From Flammeovirgaceae bacterium (lineage in GTDB: Bacteria > Bacteroidota > Bacteroidia > Cytophagales > Cyclobacteriaceae): 64,000 bases of DNA. Shown piece by piece: positions 33,892-42,965 of the stretch (position 1 is the first letter of the stretch; every line of letters begins with the position of its first letter). The notes under the pieces are model-generated. The model was not told the origin of the DNA and did no database searches. It was given only the letters and a program-made list of their open reading frames with translations. The stretch covers positions 1-64,000 of the forward strand of contig JAJTHV010000010.1 in assembly GCA_021300095.1 (NCBI GenBank), in the 5' to 3' direction. The position numbers and the translations under genes are program-made.

Positions 33892-34104
33892 ATGGAAGCT
33901 AAAAAGAAATCAAGATGGGGGAAAAATGCGCTCATCATCGGCATTACTAGTGGTTTTGCTTTCTTAATCGCGTTGTTTGCCATAATAGAAGGTGATTTGG
34001 AAAAATCTGAAACACTGGCTATGGTTGGGTTATGCGCTACGTCCATTTCGATGTTTTTACTAGCCATGGATGAAAAGAAAACTAAAACATGTTCAAAAGT
34101 ATGA
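33892..34104 (+). CDS. Small two-helix membrane protein (70 aa)
   Basis: The product MEAKKKSRWGKNALIIGITSG... has a basic N-terminus, a helix IGITSGFAFLIALFAII, a short acidic loop and a second helix LAMVGLCATSISMFLLAM, then a charged tail. The ATG at 33892 is preferred to a TTG at 33865. Its stop overlaps the next gene's ATG as ATGA, so the pair is translationally coupled. No family recognised. It is divergent from the 7TM-AraC regulator. Confidence 0.6.
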   Translation: MEAKKKSRWGKNALIIGITSGFAFLIALFAIIEGDLEKSETLAMVGLCATSISMFLLAMDEKKTKTCSKV

Positions 34105-34376
34105 CCACCGTCACAGAGAATACCTCTTCGAAAGGAAAATTTTCAATCGTTCGGTTTTTATATGGAGGCTTTGTCCTGTTGGGCGTTTATTACTTGCTGC
34201 GTAAAGATATTTCAGAAGCCATGAGCGCGTTTGGTATTGGATTGATTTTCGATCCGTTTGATCAAACCATGAAGTGGAATGATCGCCCGGCTTACCAAAA
34301 ACTTTGGTTGATTGTTCACCTGAGCGTTGTGCTTGGCTTAGTCGGAATGTTACTTTTCAATTGGTTGAGTAAATGA
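34101..34376 (+). CDS. Small two-helix membrane protein (91 aa)
   Basis: The protein starts MTTVTENTSSKGKFSIVRFLYGGFVLLGVYY and has two membrane helices (FLYGGFVLLGVYYLL and LIVHLSVVLGLVGMLLFNWL) joined by a polar loop (GLIFDPFDQTMKWNDRPAYQ). ATGA overlap with the 70-residue gene indicates one operon. Function unknown. A DPFDQ segment of this type occurs in small unannotated Bacteroidota membrane proteins, but I cannot name the family. Confidence 0.6.
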   Translation: MTTVTENTSSKGKFSIVRFLYGGFVLLGVYYLLRKDISEAMSAFGIGLIFDPFDQTMKWNDRPAYQKLWLIVHLSVVLGLVGMLLFNWLSK

Positions 34377-34483
34377 CGAATTGGCTTGTGATTCAAAATC
34401 AAAGCACCAAGAAACATCGAACACAACAGATGCCTCCCGAATAATTGTATACAAAATACACTCCGCGCCTTCGCAACGAAAAA

Positions 34484-35182
34484 TTAATTCTTACTCATCC
34501 CCAATTTGTAAACAAAAAACACATTGATGCTTGGTAAATAACCGTAACTGGAGTAGTCTGACTTTAATTCCGTATCAATTAATTCACTCAGTTTCTCCAG
34601 CGAGCGCTGTGGTGATTCTACATAACTAGATGAAGCCAGTGTTTTAGCAAAACTGAATTCAGTATGTATCTCGATCTTGGGGTTCTTAAAAGTAAATCTT
34701 CGGCCGTATAAAATACCCGCATTGTATAAATCAGATGACAGTGTCATTGCAATTGGAGTTTGTGCATTTTGTCGGGGTCGCACCGGATAAGAACTTACAT
34801 TTACGTTAAAGGCTGTTTGAATGGCACTGATGGGTGTATCGGCCGCCTGCAAATGAATCCAAGATCCGGTAACGCCTACATAATTTTTACCAAAATGATA
34901 ATTCGTACCCACCTGACTTATTACACCAAAATTGAACGCATTGGTTAACACATTAACAATAGATTGATCCACACCAAAAGCTTTGAGCACATCTAAAATT
35001 ACCTGATCATACGGTTTGGTGAGCACACCCACTTGTGCGTTGGTTGACCAGTGTTTGTTCCATTGATAGTCGTATTGAACGGCATACTGTAGGGGTATTT
35101 GCGTACCTACCTTTATGGAATGTTGTGCCTGCATGTGGGTGAATACGGTTAGCAAAAAAAGAGTGGTAAGCGTTTTTCTCAT
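34484..35182 (-). CDS. Exported, probable outer-membrane protein of unknown function (232 aa)
   Basis: Signal peptide MRKTLTTLFLLTVFTHMQAQ, then alternating strands (SIKVGTQIPLQYAVQYDYQWNKHWSTNAQVGVLTKP, NYHFGKNYVGVTGSWIHL) and a C-terminal NVFFVYKLGMSKN typical of a barrel-closing strand. No family recognised. It is isolated, divergent from the WG-repeat lipoprotein gene. Confidence 0.6.
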   Translation of the reverse strand: MRKTLTTLFLLTVFTHMQAQHSIKVGTQIPLQYAVQYDYQWNKHWSTNAQVGVLTKPYDQVILDVLKAFGVDQSIVNVLTNAFNFGVISQVGTNYHFGKNYVGVTGSWIHLQAADTPISAIQTAFNVNVSSYPVRPRQNAQTPIAMTLSSDLYNAGILYGRRFTFKNPKIEIHTEFSFAKTLASSSYVESPQRSLEKLSELIDTELKSDYSSYGYLPSINVFFVYKLGMSKN

Positions 35183-35280
35183 GGGGGAAGTTCAGAATAA
35201 AAATAGATTGGACAGTAAAAGTTATAATTTGTTGAAAGTAGTGAATTAAGTTTTTAATATTGAATGATCAAAGGTTCACT

Positions 35281-37092
35281 ATGAAAAAAATCTACGCATC
35301 CGTTTTCGTTTTAGCTGCTAGTGTGGCTGCTTGTACCATCATGAAGAATGATAAGCTCGACAAAGATGCCGAGCAATTCTTGACAGAGTTCAAAAGTGTG
35401 CTATCGAAATCTGATGCAGAGATTTTAACACTGTTTTATTCCGGCCAAAGTGAAGAGGAAATTCTAAAAGGCGTGGCAATTCTCCAAAACAAAAACCAGT
35501 TTGTTTCTACTCGCATCCGCTATGCTGAAGCTACCGGGAAATGGGAGGATGGCTACTTGTTTATTGATTTGCCTGTGGAGATTGTTGCCGAAGGCGAAGA
35601 GAATGTAGTGAAACGCCTCGCATTAAAATTGGTGCAAAAGAAGGCCGGAAAATTTTATATCAATCGTTTCGGTGGTGAAGAGGTTTACTCAGCCTATCAA
35701 TCATTAAAGTATAAAGTAGAGAACAGAGATTTACTGGCCAAGCGATTGCAAGAACTGAAAGTGTATTACGACCGCGCCATGGAATTGCAAAAAAATTATG
35801 ACTCGGTAGTTTGGTACACACAATACAAAGACACGACTTATTACTTTGCTGTGAACGGAAGATATGTGCTTGATTCATTGAATGGAAAATCGCCCACTAC
35901 TTTCAAAATGGGGTTGGTACATGAAAATGGCAAAGTGGTTATACCTGTTGAATATGACCTGATCGGCAACCCGAGCATCAACATTTCTGATGCGGTTGAA
36001 GTAAAGCGTGATGGCAAAGTTGGGTATTATGATATGACTGGCAAGATGTTGGTGCCGGCCGAATATACTTGGGTTGTTCCCTATGAGGAAGGAGAATCGA
36101 AAGCATTGGTGAAAAAAGACACGGTGTTTGGCTGGCTCGATGCTTCGTATCAATTCCATGAAAACTTTCCTTCTGAAAAAGCAGAAAAATACATTCGCGA
36201 GTTTACGTATCTGACGGAAAAGAAATTTGTATTTGGGGGTGATCATCAACAACTCATCATTGATCTCGCTCAAAGCGAAAATAACTACGAATCAAGGGGA
36301 ATAATTATCGTGCCCGGACTTTTAGCAAATAACAACATCTTTAATTGGGTACAAACCAATTTTATTACGCTACTTAAAAGTGAAGATGATATCTATGCTT
36401 TTGGAAATGACTATAAAGAAAACAGTAATCAATATACAATAAATCTTTCCGAGTCTTTTGATTTACTAGTTAACAGTATTAAAACAAGATACATTGGCGG
36501 CAGGGGAGAGTTTTATACTACATCCAAAATTAATTTGGTGGACAAAAATCAACGACTCATCAGCTCACTTGATATTTGGGGCGATGAAGGATTTGCCCTC
36601 AAACGAATAAGCGAAAATCTCTATCAATCATCTTTTTTAGCTTACGATGAAGAAGGTCCAATGCCGACATTTAAAGAAACAAATCTTCCTTTTTATACTT
36701 TCTATAAATTGGAAAATGAAAATCTAGAGACGTTACCCTGCAAGCGCTTATTTGCTTATACTAAGTTCGTAAAGATGGACAGTAGTTATATACTGGGCAA
36801 TTTCAAAACGTATGATTATGGCCTGCCAGAAAATCAGCGTGAGGGAACATCGGCAATTTTAAGCAAAGAAACTTTGGAGTACATCCGAATAGAGATACTT
36901 GCAAACTATGGCTACATTATAACCAATGAAATGTTTCTTGAAAATTATCAATGGCTAGGGATTAGTGATGAGAGCGACAAAGAGTCTAAGACATTAGATT
37001 ACGAAACAGTCTACGCCAAAGCCTCCGAAATCGATAAATACAACCTCGATTTTCTGGCGAAGATTCTCGGGCCGATTGCAAAGCCCATTTAA
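35281..37092 (+). CDS. WG-repeat-containing lipoprotein
   Basis: The ATG at 35281 begins a lipoprotein signal (MKKIYASVFVLAASVAAC) with the lipobox AASVAAC. A helical segment (about 25-170) precedes WG-type repeats at about 205-300: GLVHENGKVVIPVEYDLIG, KRDGKVGYYDMTGKMLVPAEYTWVV and KKDTVFGWLDASYQF. The remaining half is beta-rich and not recognised. Base composition becomes more AT-rich after about 36280, so the C-terminal half may have a different origin. It is probably anchored on the inner or outer membrane facing the periplasm or surface. The DUF2306 gene follows after 6 bases. Confidence 0.75.
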   Translation: MKKIYASVFVLAASVAACTIMKNDKLDKDAEQFLTEFKSVLSKSDAEILTLFYSGQSEEEILKGVAILQNKNQFVSTRIRYAEATGKWEDGYLFIDLPVEIVAEGEENVVKRLALKLVQKKAGKFYINRFGGEEVYSAYQSLKYKVENRDLLAKRLQELKVYYDRAMELQKNYDSVVWYTQYKDTTYYFAVNGRYVLDSLNGKSPTTFKMGLVHENGKVVIPVEYDLIGNPSINISDAVEVKRDGKVGYYDMTGKMLVPAEYTWVVPYEEGESKALVKKDTVFGWLDASYQFHENFPSEKAEKYIREFTYLTEKKFVFGGDHQQLIIDLAQSENNYESRGIIIVPGLLANNNIFNWVQTNFITLLKSEDDIYAFGNDYKENSNQYTINLSESFDLLVNSIKTRYIGGRGEFYTTSKINLVDKNQRLISSLDIWGDEGFALKRISENLYQSSFLAYDEEGPMPTFKETNLPFYTFYKLENENLETLPCKRLFAYTKFVKMDSSYILGNFKTYDYGLPENQREGTSAILSKETLEYIRIEILANYGYIITNEMFLENYQWLGISDESDKESKTLDYETVYAKASEIDKYNLDFLAKILGPIAKPI

Positions 37093-37098
37093 TTTCTT

Positions 37099-37722
37099 GT
37101 GAAAAAATTCACGTGGGGTTTTTTGTTCTTGTTGGGAGCTGCGCTCACGATCAACGCGCTCACCTATCTGAATTTTGACCCGCGCTACGGTTTTTTAGAA
37201 ATCAAAAAACAAGCCGTGGCCTCCGGCTACTATCTGCCCTTTTACTACATGCATGTTGTAATTGGCGGGCTTATTCTCTTGGTCGGATTTGTGCAAGTGT
37301 CTACCTGGTTTCGCAACAAGTGGATTCGCCTTCATCGGGCGCTGGGTAAATTTTATGTGTATGGCGTTTTGTTCTTTGCCGCACCCGGTGGATTGGTGAT
37401 GAGTTTCTTTGTCGACCGTGGATTAGCCGTACTCATCAGTTTTCTCGCGCAAACAGCTCTTTGGTTTTATTTCACCAGCGTAGCCGTTATCAAAATCAAA
37501 CAAGGAAAAATAGCGGAGCATGAAGTATGGATGTGGCGCAGCTTCGCGCTTACCCTGGCGGCCATCGCATTACGCTTATATATTTTCTTCGCTTCCTACT
37601 TTTTTGATTTAAGCCAGCCCATTGCATACGCCATCATTGCGTGGGCAAGTTGGGTACCCAATTGGCTGGCCGTTGAATTTTACTTTCGCGATAGACACAT
37701 CCTGCGCACAAAACATTTGTAA
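37099..37722 (+). CDS. DUF2306 family membrane protein
   Basis: The 207-residue protein has about six membrane helices. FYYMHVVIGGLILLVGFVQ, IRLHRALGKFYVYGVLF and HEVWMWRSFALTLAAIALRLY carry the conserved His residues of DUF2306, whose members resemble b-type cytochrome-like membrane proteins. The GTG start at 37099 lies 6 bases after the upstream stop codon, so an operon with the WG-repeat lipoprotein is likely. Function unknown. Confidence 0.75.
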   Translation: MKKFTWGFLFLLGAALTINALTYLNFDPRYGFLEIKKQAVASGYYLPFYYMHVVIGGLILLVGFVQVSTWFRNKWIRLHRALGKFYVYGVLFFAAPGGLVMSFFVDRGLAVLISFLAQTALWFYFTSVAVIKIKQGKIAEHEVWMWRSFALTLAAIALRLYIFFASYFFDLSQPIAYAIIAWASWVPNWLAVEFYFRDRHILRTKHL

Positions 37723-37725
37723 CGG

Positions 37726-38142
37726 TTAGCCCACCACGCGTTTGTCTTTCGCCACAAATTTGCCGAAGGCCAGCAAGGCACCAATCACCATAATATTGCG
37801 GAAGAAGTTGACCATCTCTAATTCTTTTTCACGAGCGAGGTCGGCTGCCATCATTTCTGTGCCCAACTCGTAACCCATAGCCCGCGGCAAATGAACGAGC
37901 AGTGCCATCAACAATACATATAAAGCCATCAGCGTGTAGGCAAGTTTGTCATATCGAGCACTGAGCGCGCTAATAATAAATAAAATGATGCACACGGCTG
38001 TAAAGTAATTCCAGAAATAAGGGAATGGAAGAAAGTCAGGCACGAAAGCTGCGCCTACATCCGGCTTGCCAAAATGCAAACCCACATACATGATAAACGA
38101 AGCAGGGAAAATCCATCTTCCCAGATTTAATAATTTGTCCAT
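37726..38142 (-). CDS. DoxX-like four-helix membrane protein
   Basis: The 138-residue protein has four membrane helices, starts LGRWIFPASFIMYVGLHFGKPD and includes LVHLPRAMGY and NFFRNIMVIGALLAFGKF, a pattern common in DoxX/DoxD-like proteins. It begins 12 bases after the VOC gene on the same strand. DoxX proteins are often co-transcribed with VOC proteins in Bacteroidota, but the shared function is unknown. Confidence 0.7.
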   Translation of the reverse strand: MDKLLNLGRWIFPASFIMYVGLHFGKPDVGAAFVPDFLPFPYFWNYFTAVCIILFIISALSARYDKLAYTLMALYVLLMALLVHLPRAMGYELGTEMMAADLAREKELEMVNFFRNIMVIGALLAFGKFVAKDKRVVG

Positions 38143-38154
38143 AAGTAAATTGTC

Positions 38155-38535
38155 TTAATTGTTCGAGTGTAAACCGATTACATTTCCTTCCGTGTCTACA
38201 AAAAAGGCCATGTTGCCCCATGGACCAATGGATGTTTTTGGCAACACAATTTTCCCGCCATTCATTTCTACCTGATCTAAAACGGTAGAAAGATTTGGAT
38301 TGGCATTCAGATAGATCTTGCTGCCATCGATGCTGGGCTTGTGAAATGGACCTTTCGCCAGCGCGCCACCCACCTTTCCGCTATCATTTGCAGAAGGAAA
38401 GAATGCCATGAGGCTTCCTGCCAATTGCGATTCTTCCATTTTTTTATTAAAAATAGATTCATAGAATTTTTTAGCCCGAGGCATTTCAGCTACTGAAATC
38501 TCGAACCAATTTAAACTGTTGTCGGTCGTGTTCAT
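38155..38535 (-). CDS. VOC family protein, single-domain
   Basis: A 126-residue protein starting NWFEISVAEMPRAKKFYESIFNKK and ending GNMAFFVDTEGNVIGLHSNN, the two beta-alpha-beta modules of the VOC fold with the final ligand segment. GPFHKPSIDGSKIYLNANPNLSTVLDQVEMNGGKIVLPKTSIGPWG is typical of the PhnB/YdhR-like small group. Substrate unknown. It is the first gene of a VOC-DoxX pair and is divergent from a GlxA-like AraC regulator that is the likely controller. Confidence 0.82.
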   Translation of the reverse strand: MNTTDNSLNWFEISVAEMPRAKKFYESIFNKKMEESQLAGSLMAFFPSANDSGKVGGALAKGPFHKPSIDGSKIYLNANPNLSTVLDQVEMNGGKIVLPKTSIGPWGNMAFFVDTEGNVIGLHSNN

Positions 38536-38652
38536 CTGTTTTGTGTTTTTGTTGACACAAAGGTGAGGGTCTTAACTTGCGCGAAGGCATGGGTAATCGG
38601 ACAACCTAATGGGGTAAATCTGACAGCTTGCAGATTTCTCACAAAACATAGT

Positions 38653-38660
38653 GATATTTG
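38653..38660 (+). promoter_or_regulatory. Possible -7 box upstream of the GlxA-like regulator
   Basis: GATATTTG matches the Bacteroidetes TAnnTTTG -7 element at seven of eight positions and lies 28 bases before the ATG. A TTG about 22 bases upstream could serve as the -33 element, but the spacing is at the upper limit. Confidence 0.3.
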
Positions 38661-38688
38661 ATTTATTGAAATCAACCATCATTAGTGA

Positions 38689-39672
38689 ATGAAAGTAATT
38701 GTACCGGTTATCTCGAGCAATGTGCCTACTTCCGTGTTAGGCATTATGGACATTCTGAACTACTCAAAAGCTTTTCGCGATCAGTTGATGCCGCAAAATG
38801 CACATCAAAAAACATTTGAGGTAATCTTAGCTTCGGCTGAAAATTCACTTTCTGTGAACTGCAATGGATATGAATTGATTTGCCATACACAATTAGAACC
38901 TTTTGAAAAAGCAGATTTAATTGTAGTGCCGGCTGCCGTGGGCAATATGGCTGCGTTGGTTGCGAATTATCCCAATCTGATTAACTGGATCAAACAGCAA
39001 CATGAATTAGGTGCGGCCATTTGCAGCACTTGCACCGGTGCATTTTTTGTAGCGGCCACCGGTTTACTCGATGGCAAAGAAGCCACTACTTCCTGGTTTG
39101 CATCGGACTATTTCAAACAGATGTTTCCATCTGTAAAATTACTGGATGAAAAGATCATTGTGGATAATGGCAACATCGTGACAGGTGGTGCAACGCTCTC
39201 ATTCATGAATATTTGCATTTATTTAATTGAGAAATATTACGGAGCTGTTTTGGGCAACTATTGTGCAAAAATGTTTTTGGTCGACAAAGGCAAAAGTTCA
39301 CAGCAGTCGTACTCTATTTTTTCAGTTCAAAAAGTTCATCAGGACGAAGATATTTTAAAAGCGCAGACTTTCATTGAAAAGAATGTGACGGATAAGTTAA
39401 GTGTCAGTCAAGTGTCGGAAGTAGTGCTGCTGAGTGAACGAACTTTTATTCGCAGGTTCAAAGCAGCAACCGGCAACCTTCCTTCCGAATACATTCAGCG
39501 GGTAAAAGTAGAGCACGCCAAGAAATTGCTAGAGGGAGGAAATGAAAACATCAAAGAAATATCGTATAGCACAGGTTATGAAGACCTCAATCATTTCCGA
39601 GATGTGTTTAAGAAATACACAGGCCTCACTCCACAACAGTACAAGAAAATGTATTCGTTTTCTTTAGACTAA
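38689..39672 (+). CDS. GlxA-type AraC regulator with DJ-1/PfpI-like domain
   Basis: The 327-residue protein has a DJ-1/PfpI-like ligand domain at about residues 1-190. Its nucleophile-elbow segment AAICSTCTGAFFVAATGLLDGKEATTSWF is characteristic of GlxA regulators, where it binds a ligand rather than catalysing. A C-terminal AraC domain follows with two HTH units (LSVSQVSEVVLLSERTFIRRFKAATG; IKEISYSTGYEDLNHFRDVFKKYTGLTPQQYKK). It is divergent from the VOC-DoxX pair, which it probably controls. A shared terminator separates it from the convergent TonB-dependent receptor. Confidence 0.92.
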   Translation: MKVIVPVISSNVPTSVLGIMDILNYSKAFRDQLMPQNAHQKTFEVILASAENSLSVNCNGYELICHTQLEPFEKADLIVVPAAVGNMAALVANYPNLINWIKQQHELGAAICSTCTGAFFVAATGLLDGKEATTSWFASDYFKQMFPSVKLLDEKIIVDNGNIVTGGATLSFMNICIYLIEKYYGAVLGNYCAKMFLVDKGKSSQQSYSIFSVQKVHQDEDILKAQTFIEKNVTDKLSVSQVSEVVLLSERTFIRRFKAATGNLPSEYIQRVKVEHAKKLLEGGNENIKEISYSTGYEDLNHFRDVFKKYTGLTPQQYKKMYSFSLD

Positions 39673-39676
39673 GAAA

Positions 39677-39708
39677 AAAAGCTCTGTCACTTGCGCAACA
39701 GAGCTTTT
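39677..39708. terminator. Bidirectional terminator
   Basis: AAAAGCTCTGT / ACAGAGCTTTT forms an 11-base perfect stem with a 10-base loop, flanked by A and T runs on either side. It serves the AraC regulator on the plus strand and the receptor gene on the minus strand. Confidence 0.85.
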
Positions 39709-39726
39709 ACCTACTACAGCTTTAAA

Positions 39727-42117
39727 CTAGAATGTATATCGCACGTAGGGCACCGGGAAAAATCCTTGCTGGTATTGATTGGCAATGGAGTTGGTGCGCG
39801 TGTTATACGTTTGCGAGAAAATGTTTTGGTTGCCCGTTACATTTTGCAAGTCGATGGCCATTTCGAGGGTGCTCTTTTTATATTCTTTACGATACGCAAT
39901 TCTGAAATCGGTACGGAAGTAAGGGCTTTGCTTTTCGCTGAAGGCGCGTGCCCGATCATACACTGCCTGACCTTGTGTGGCTGATGCGGTTACATTCAGT
40001 GGCGTGAGGTAGCGACCGCCAATCGTAGTCACCTTTAAATTGAAGCTGAGGAAATTCCGATTTTTTCCTACTCGGAATTCTTTCCCCACTAATCCATTCA
40101 CTACATACTGTGTGTTGTAAGCTGTGTTACGCTCAATTCCATCGCTGCCTTTGTATTTGGAATCAAACAAAGAAGTAGTCACTAAGAAATAGTATCCTTT
40201 GCTGAAAAATCGCTCCAACGTAAATTCTACTCCGTAATTTCTTCCGCTGCCTTTGCTGACCAAGTTCACTTCATCATCCGGGCCAAAGCTTATACCGGTG
40301 TTGACTGAAGAGAAAGCCGATGATTTTTGTTCAACCGGCAAATTACTTAACTCTTGATAGTATGCCTCAGCCTTGAAGCGCAGGCTTTCGTTGATGTTCC
40401 AATCGTACGTAAGCACATAGTGCTGGCTTTTGATGAAATCCAAAGTTTTGTTGGGGAAAGTTGCACCTGCGTTGGTTGTCAACTGGGCGTAGGATGTGGT
40501 GATGAGCGGAGTTTGGTGATGCAATCCATATCCAAAACTTAATGAGTTCTTGGCATTTATTTGATAGCTCACACTGGCGCGTGGCTCAACAACGGTTTGA
40601 TTATTTAAACTATAATGTTGCACGTGGGCACCGGCAATAAACGAAAACTGATTGTTGAAACGATGTCTCCATTGTGAATATGCTTGTGTCAACCAGTTGT
40701 TGTCTTTGGCGTTGAGTCGAACGGTGTCTTTATTTACATTAGCGAAAAGCTCACGTCTGAACAAATCAAAATTTAAATAATCAACATACAAACCTGAAGT
40801 GAGTGAATTTTTTGAGTTGAACTTAGTACGTGTGTAAAGCACCAACGATGTTTTGCGAGTAGTGAACTCTGCTTCTACACGTCTGAATTTCCCAACCACA
40901 TCTAAATTAGCATTGCGCGTGAGCGAGTCATTATAAAATGATTCATTGGTAGAACTGTAGCCCAGCGTTGCTTTCAAAAAACTTTTCTTCGATAAGTTCT
41001 TTTCATAGCTCGCACCGGTGATGTTGGTCGTGTAGCGTGGGAAAGCGTCCAGGTTTTCATCGCCATACAAATCGTTTGATTTTTTCTTGAGGTCAACTTT
41101 ACTTCCCAACAAATCAATGGAGCTGTTTCCGGCTATCCCAAACAAAGTGAATTTTCCATTTTTGCCAGAAGGGAATGTAAACTTGTAGTTCACATCTTGA
41201 TAATTGGGTGTATTACCACCGGTGCCAAACTCAATTCCCAACTTTTGAAAAACTCCTAATGTAGAGTAACGATAGTTAATGATAAACGAGCTCCTTTTGC
41301 TTTTTGATAACGGACCTTCCGCACCTAGTTCAAAACCGTTGAAGCCAATCTGTGCTACTTTCTCTAATTTTTGGTTGTTGCCATCTTTTAATTTAATGTC
41401 AAATACACCGGCTACGGCATTTCCATATTGTGCCGGAAATGCGCTGGTCATAAAGTCAGATTTGTCGAGGTTATTATTATTGAGCATACTCACCGGTCCA
41501 CCCGTGCTTACTAGCGCGCCAAAGTGATTGGGGTTCGGAATGTTGAGTCCTTCTAATTGCCACAGCATTCCGGTAGGCGAATTTCCGCGCACCACAATAT
41601 CATTCCGCGAATCGTTGCCGCCTACTACACCCGCAAAGTTGGATGCCATGCGCGAAGGATCGCCCAATGCACCGGCATAGCGCTTGGTGTCATCGATGTT
41701 GAACGAGCGCGAACTCACAACAGCCAAGTCATTATTGGTGGCTGTTTTATCTTCTTTTGTATTCGCTGTAATCACTACCTCACTCAATTGATTGGCACTT
41801 TCAGTAAGTGATAGGTTCATTACCACCTCTTTTCCCGCAGTGACAATAATGTTAGGTATAAGTTGTTCTTCGTAGCCGATGTAACTTACTTTAATCGTTT
41901 GCCTACCCAGTGGCACATTGGTAATTCGGTAGTCGCCATTCTCATCGCTGGAGGCGCCCAGCAATGTACCGCCATCAGATACAATAACAACGTTCACTCC
42001 AATCAAAGGAGTCTTGCTTACTTCGTCTGTTACTTTGCCACGAATGGTTTGCGTGGTTTGTGCCCATAGCTGGACACTAAATAATAGGATTGCGGATAGT
42101 AAAATCGTTCGCTTCAT
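39727..42117 (-). CDS. TonB-dependent receptor with carboxypeptidase-regulatory-like N-terminal domain
   Basis: The start MKRTILLSAILLFSVQLWAQ at 42117 gives a signal peptide; the longer frame adds 15 residues. Order: a CarboxypepD_reg-like beta sandwich at about 23-105 (IRGKVTDEVSKTPLIGVNVVI, VSYIGYEEQ), a plug domain at about 120-260 (SRNDIVVRGNSPTGMLWQLEGLNIPNPNHF), and a barrel to the C-terminal aromatic strand (FPVPYVRYTF). About 796 residues. It should import or bind a ligand using TonB energy; no SusD partner or metal-specific gene lies beside it, so the ligand is unknown. It lacks an N-terminal STN domain and so probably does not signal to FecR. Confidence 0.9.
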   Translation of the reverse strand: MKRTILLSAILLFSVQLWAQTTQTIRGKVTDEVSKTPLIGVNVVIVSDGGTLLGASSDENGDYRITNVPLGRQTIKVSYIGYEEQLIPNIIVTAGKEVVMNLSLTESANQLSEVVITANTKEDKTATNNDLAVVSSRSFNIDDTKRYAGALGDPSRMASNFAGVVGGNDSRNDIVVRGNSPTGMLWQLEGLNIPNPNHFGALVSTGGPVSMLNNNNLDKSDFMTSAFPAQYGNAVAGVFDIKLKDGNNQKLEKVAQIGFNGFELGAEGPLSKSKRSSFIINYRYSTLGVFQKLGIEFGTGGNTPNYQDVNYKFTFPSGKNGKFTLFGIAGNSSIDLLGSKVDLKKKSNDLYGDENLDAFPRYTTNITGASYEKNLSKKSFLKATLGYSSTNESFYNDSLTRNANLDVVGKFRRVEAEFTTRKTSLVLYTRTKFNSKNSLTSGLYVDYLNFDLFRRELFANVNKDTVRLNAKDNNWLTQAYSQWRHRFNNQFSFIAGAHVQHYSLNNQTVVEPRASVSYQINAKNSLSFGYGLHHQTPLITTSYAQLTTNAGATFPNKTLDFIKSQHYVLTYDWNINESLRFKAEAYYQELSNLPVEQKSSAFSSVNTGISFGPDDEVNLVSKGSGRNYGVEFTLERFFSKGYYFLVTTSLFDSKYKGSDGIERNTAYNTQYVVNGLVGKEFRVGKNRNFLSFNLKVTTIGGRYLTPLNVTASATQGQAVYDRARAFSEKQSPYFRTDFRIAYRKEYKKSTLEMAIDLQNVTGNQNIFSQTYNTRTNSIANQYQQGFFPVPYVRYTF

Positions 42118-42264
42118 TTTCTTTTCAATTTTTTGTGTGTGCAAATATGTGAGTGGATTCATACGAATCGAATTGATTCAGGTTAAGAAGAAGCGGCTGA
42201 TTACCGTTTTCTTAACTTAGATCAATAAAAATCAGAACAAACTGCGGTGCAGGCGGTGAAATAA

Positions 42265-42864
42265 TCACTTTTTGGATTCACTCAATCGCTTGCGAATACG
42301 GCTGAGGGACTCGGGTTGTATGCCCAGATAGGAAGCAATGTAGTGCTGGGGAATTTTTTCAAATACTTTGGGTCTCGATTTCATTAGGTTGAGGTATTGC
42401 TCCTCGGGGCTTAGAAACAACATCGCCCGGTTACGTTCCGCTATACGGACCAAAATAAATTCGGCAATCAGTCTTCCAAACTTTTCCCAAACCGGCATTT
42501 GCCGGTAGGTGCGCTGCATCTTTTCGTACGATACTACCAACACTTCCGAATCGACCAACGCCTGATGGTATTCCATCGAAGGCTGTCGTGTAAGAAAGCT
42601 TGGGTAGTCGGTATAGAAGTTTCCTTCAAACGAAAAATTGTACGTCACCTCTTCTTGATTGATAATACAAAAGGTTCTGAAGTGTCCTTTATTGATAAAA
42701 GCTACATAATCGCATACCTGACCGGCTTCCATCAAGCAAGCTCCTTTCGGCACACGCTTCATTTCCATCGTTTGCAGAAAGGCATTCAGTTGTTCATCGT
42801 TGAATGAAACAAACCGACTGATAAATTCCTTTACTTTTTCTAAATCTTCTGCGCTGGGGATCAA
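42265..42864 (-). CDS. Crp/Fnr family transcriptional regulator
   Basis: A complete 199-residue regulator with a cyclic-nucleotide-binding-like jelly roll (about 20-130; KRVPKGACLMEAGQVCDYVAFINKGHFRTF) and a C-terminal winged helix (SPEEQYLNLMKSRPKVFEKIPQHYIASYLGIQPESLSRIRKRLSE). The ligand is unknown; the Arg/Ser residues that bind cAMP in E. coli Crp are not evident. It is divergent in position from no gene but lies upstream of the receptor gene on the same strand, 147 bases away, so it may regulate it. Confidence 0.9.
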   Translation of the reverse strand: MIPSAEDLEKVKEFISRFVSFNDEQLNAFLQTMEMKRVPKGACLMEAGQVCDYVAFINKGHFRTFCIINQEEVTYNFSFEGNFYTDYPSFLTRQPSMEYHQALVDSEVLVVSYEKMQRTYRQMPVWEKFGRLIAEFILVRIAERNRAMLFLSPEEQYLNLMKSRPKVFEKIPQHYIASYLGIQPESLSRIRKRLSESKK

Positions 42865-42901
42865 TTCACTTATAATTATGCCACGTCTTTCCTTAACAAG
42901 T

Positions 42902-42929
42902 TCCCCTCCTGAAAGTTTTCAGGAGGGGA
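42902..42929 (-). terminator. Hairpin after the 127-residue exported protein gene
   Basis: TCCCCTCCTGAAA / TTTCAGGAGGGGA is a perfect 13-base stem with a 2-base loop, 37 bases after the stop at 42966. No T run follows on the minus strand. It could terminate transcription or insulate the Crp gene. Confidence 0.5.
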
Positions 42930-42965
42930 TTACAAGCTTACGAATTTTAGACGAAATCGGCATAA

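Noticed and set aside
33789-34067. N-terminal extension of the 7TM-AraC regulator to 34067
   Set aside because: It would overlap the divergent small membrane genes and adds 93 residues unlike the family; the ATG at 33788 starts the first membrane helix directly.
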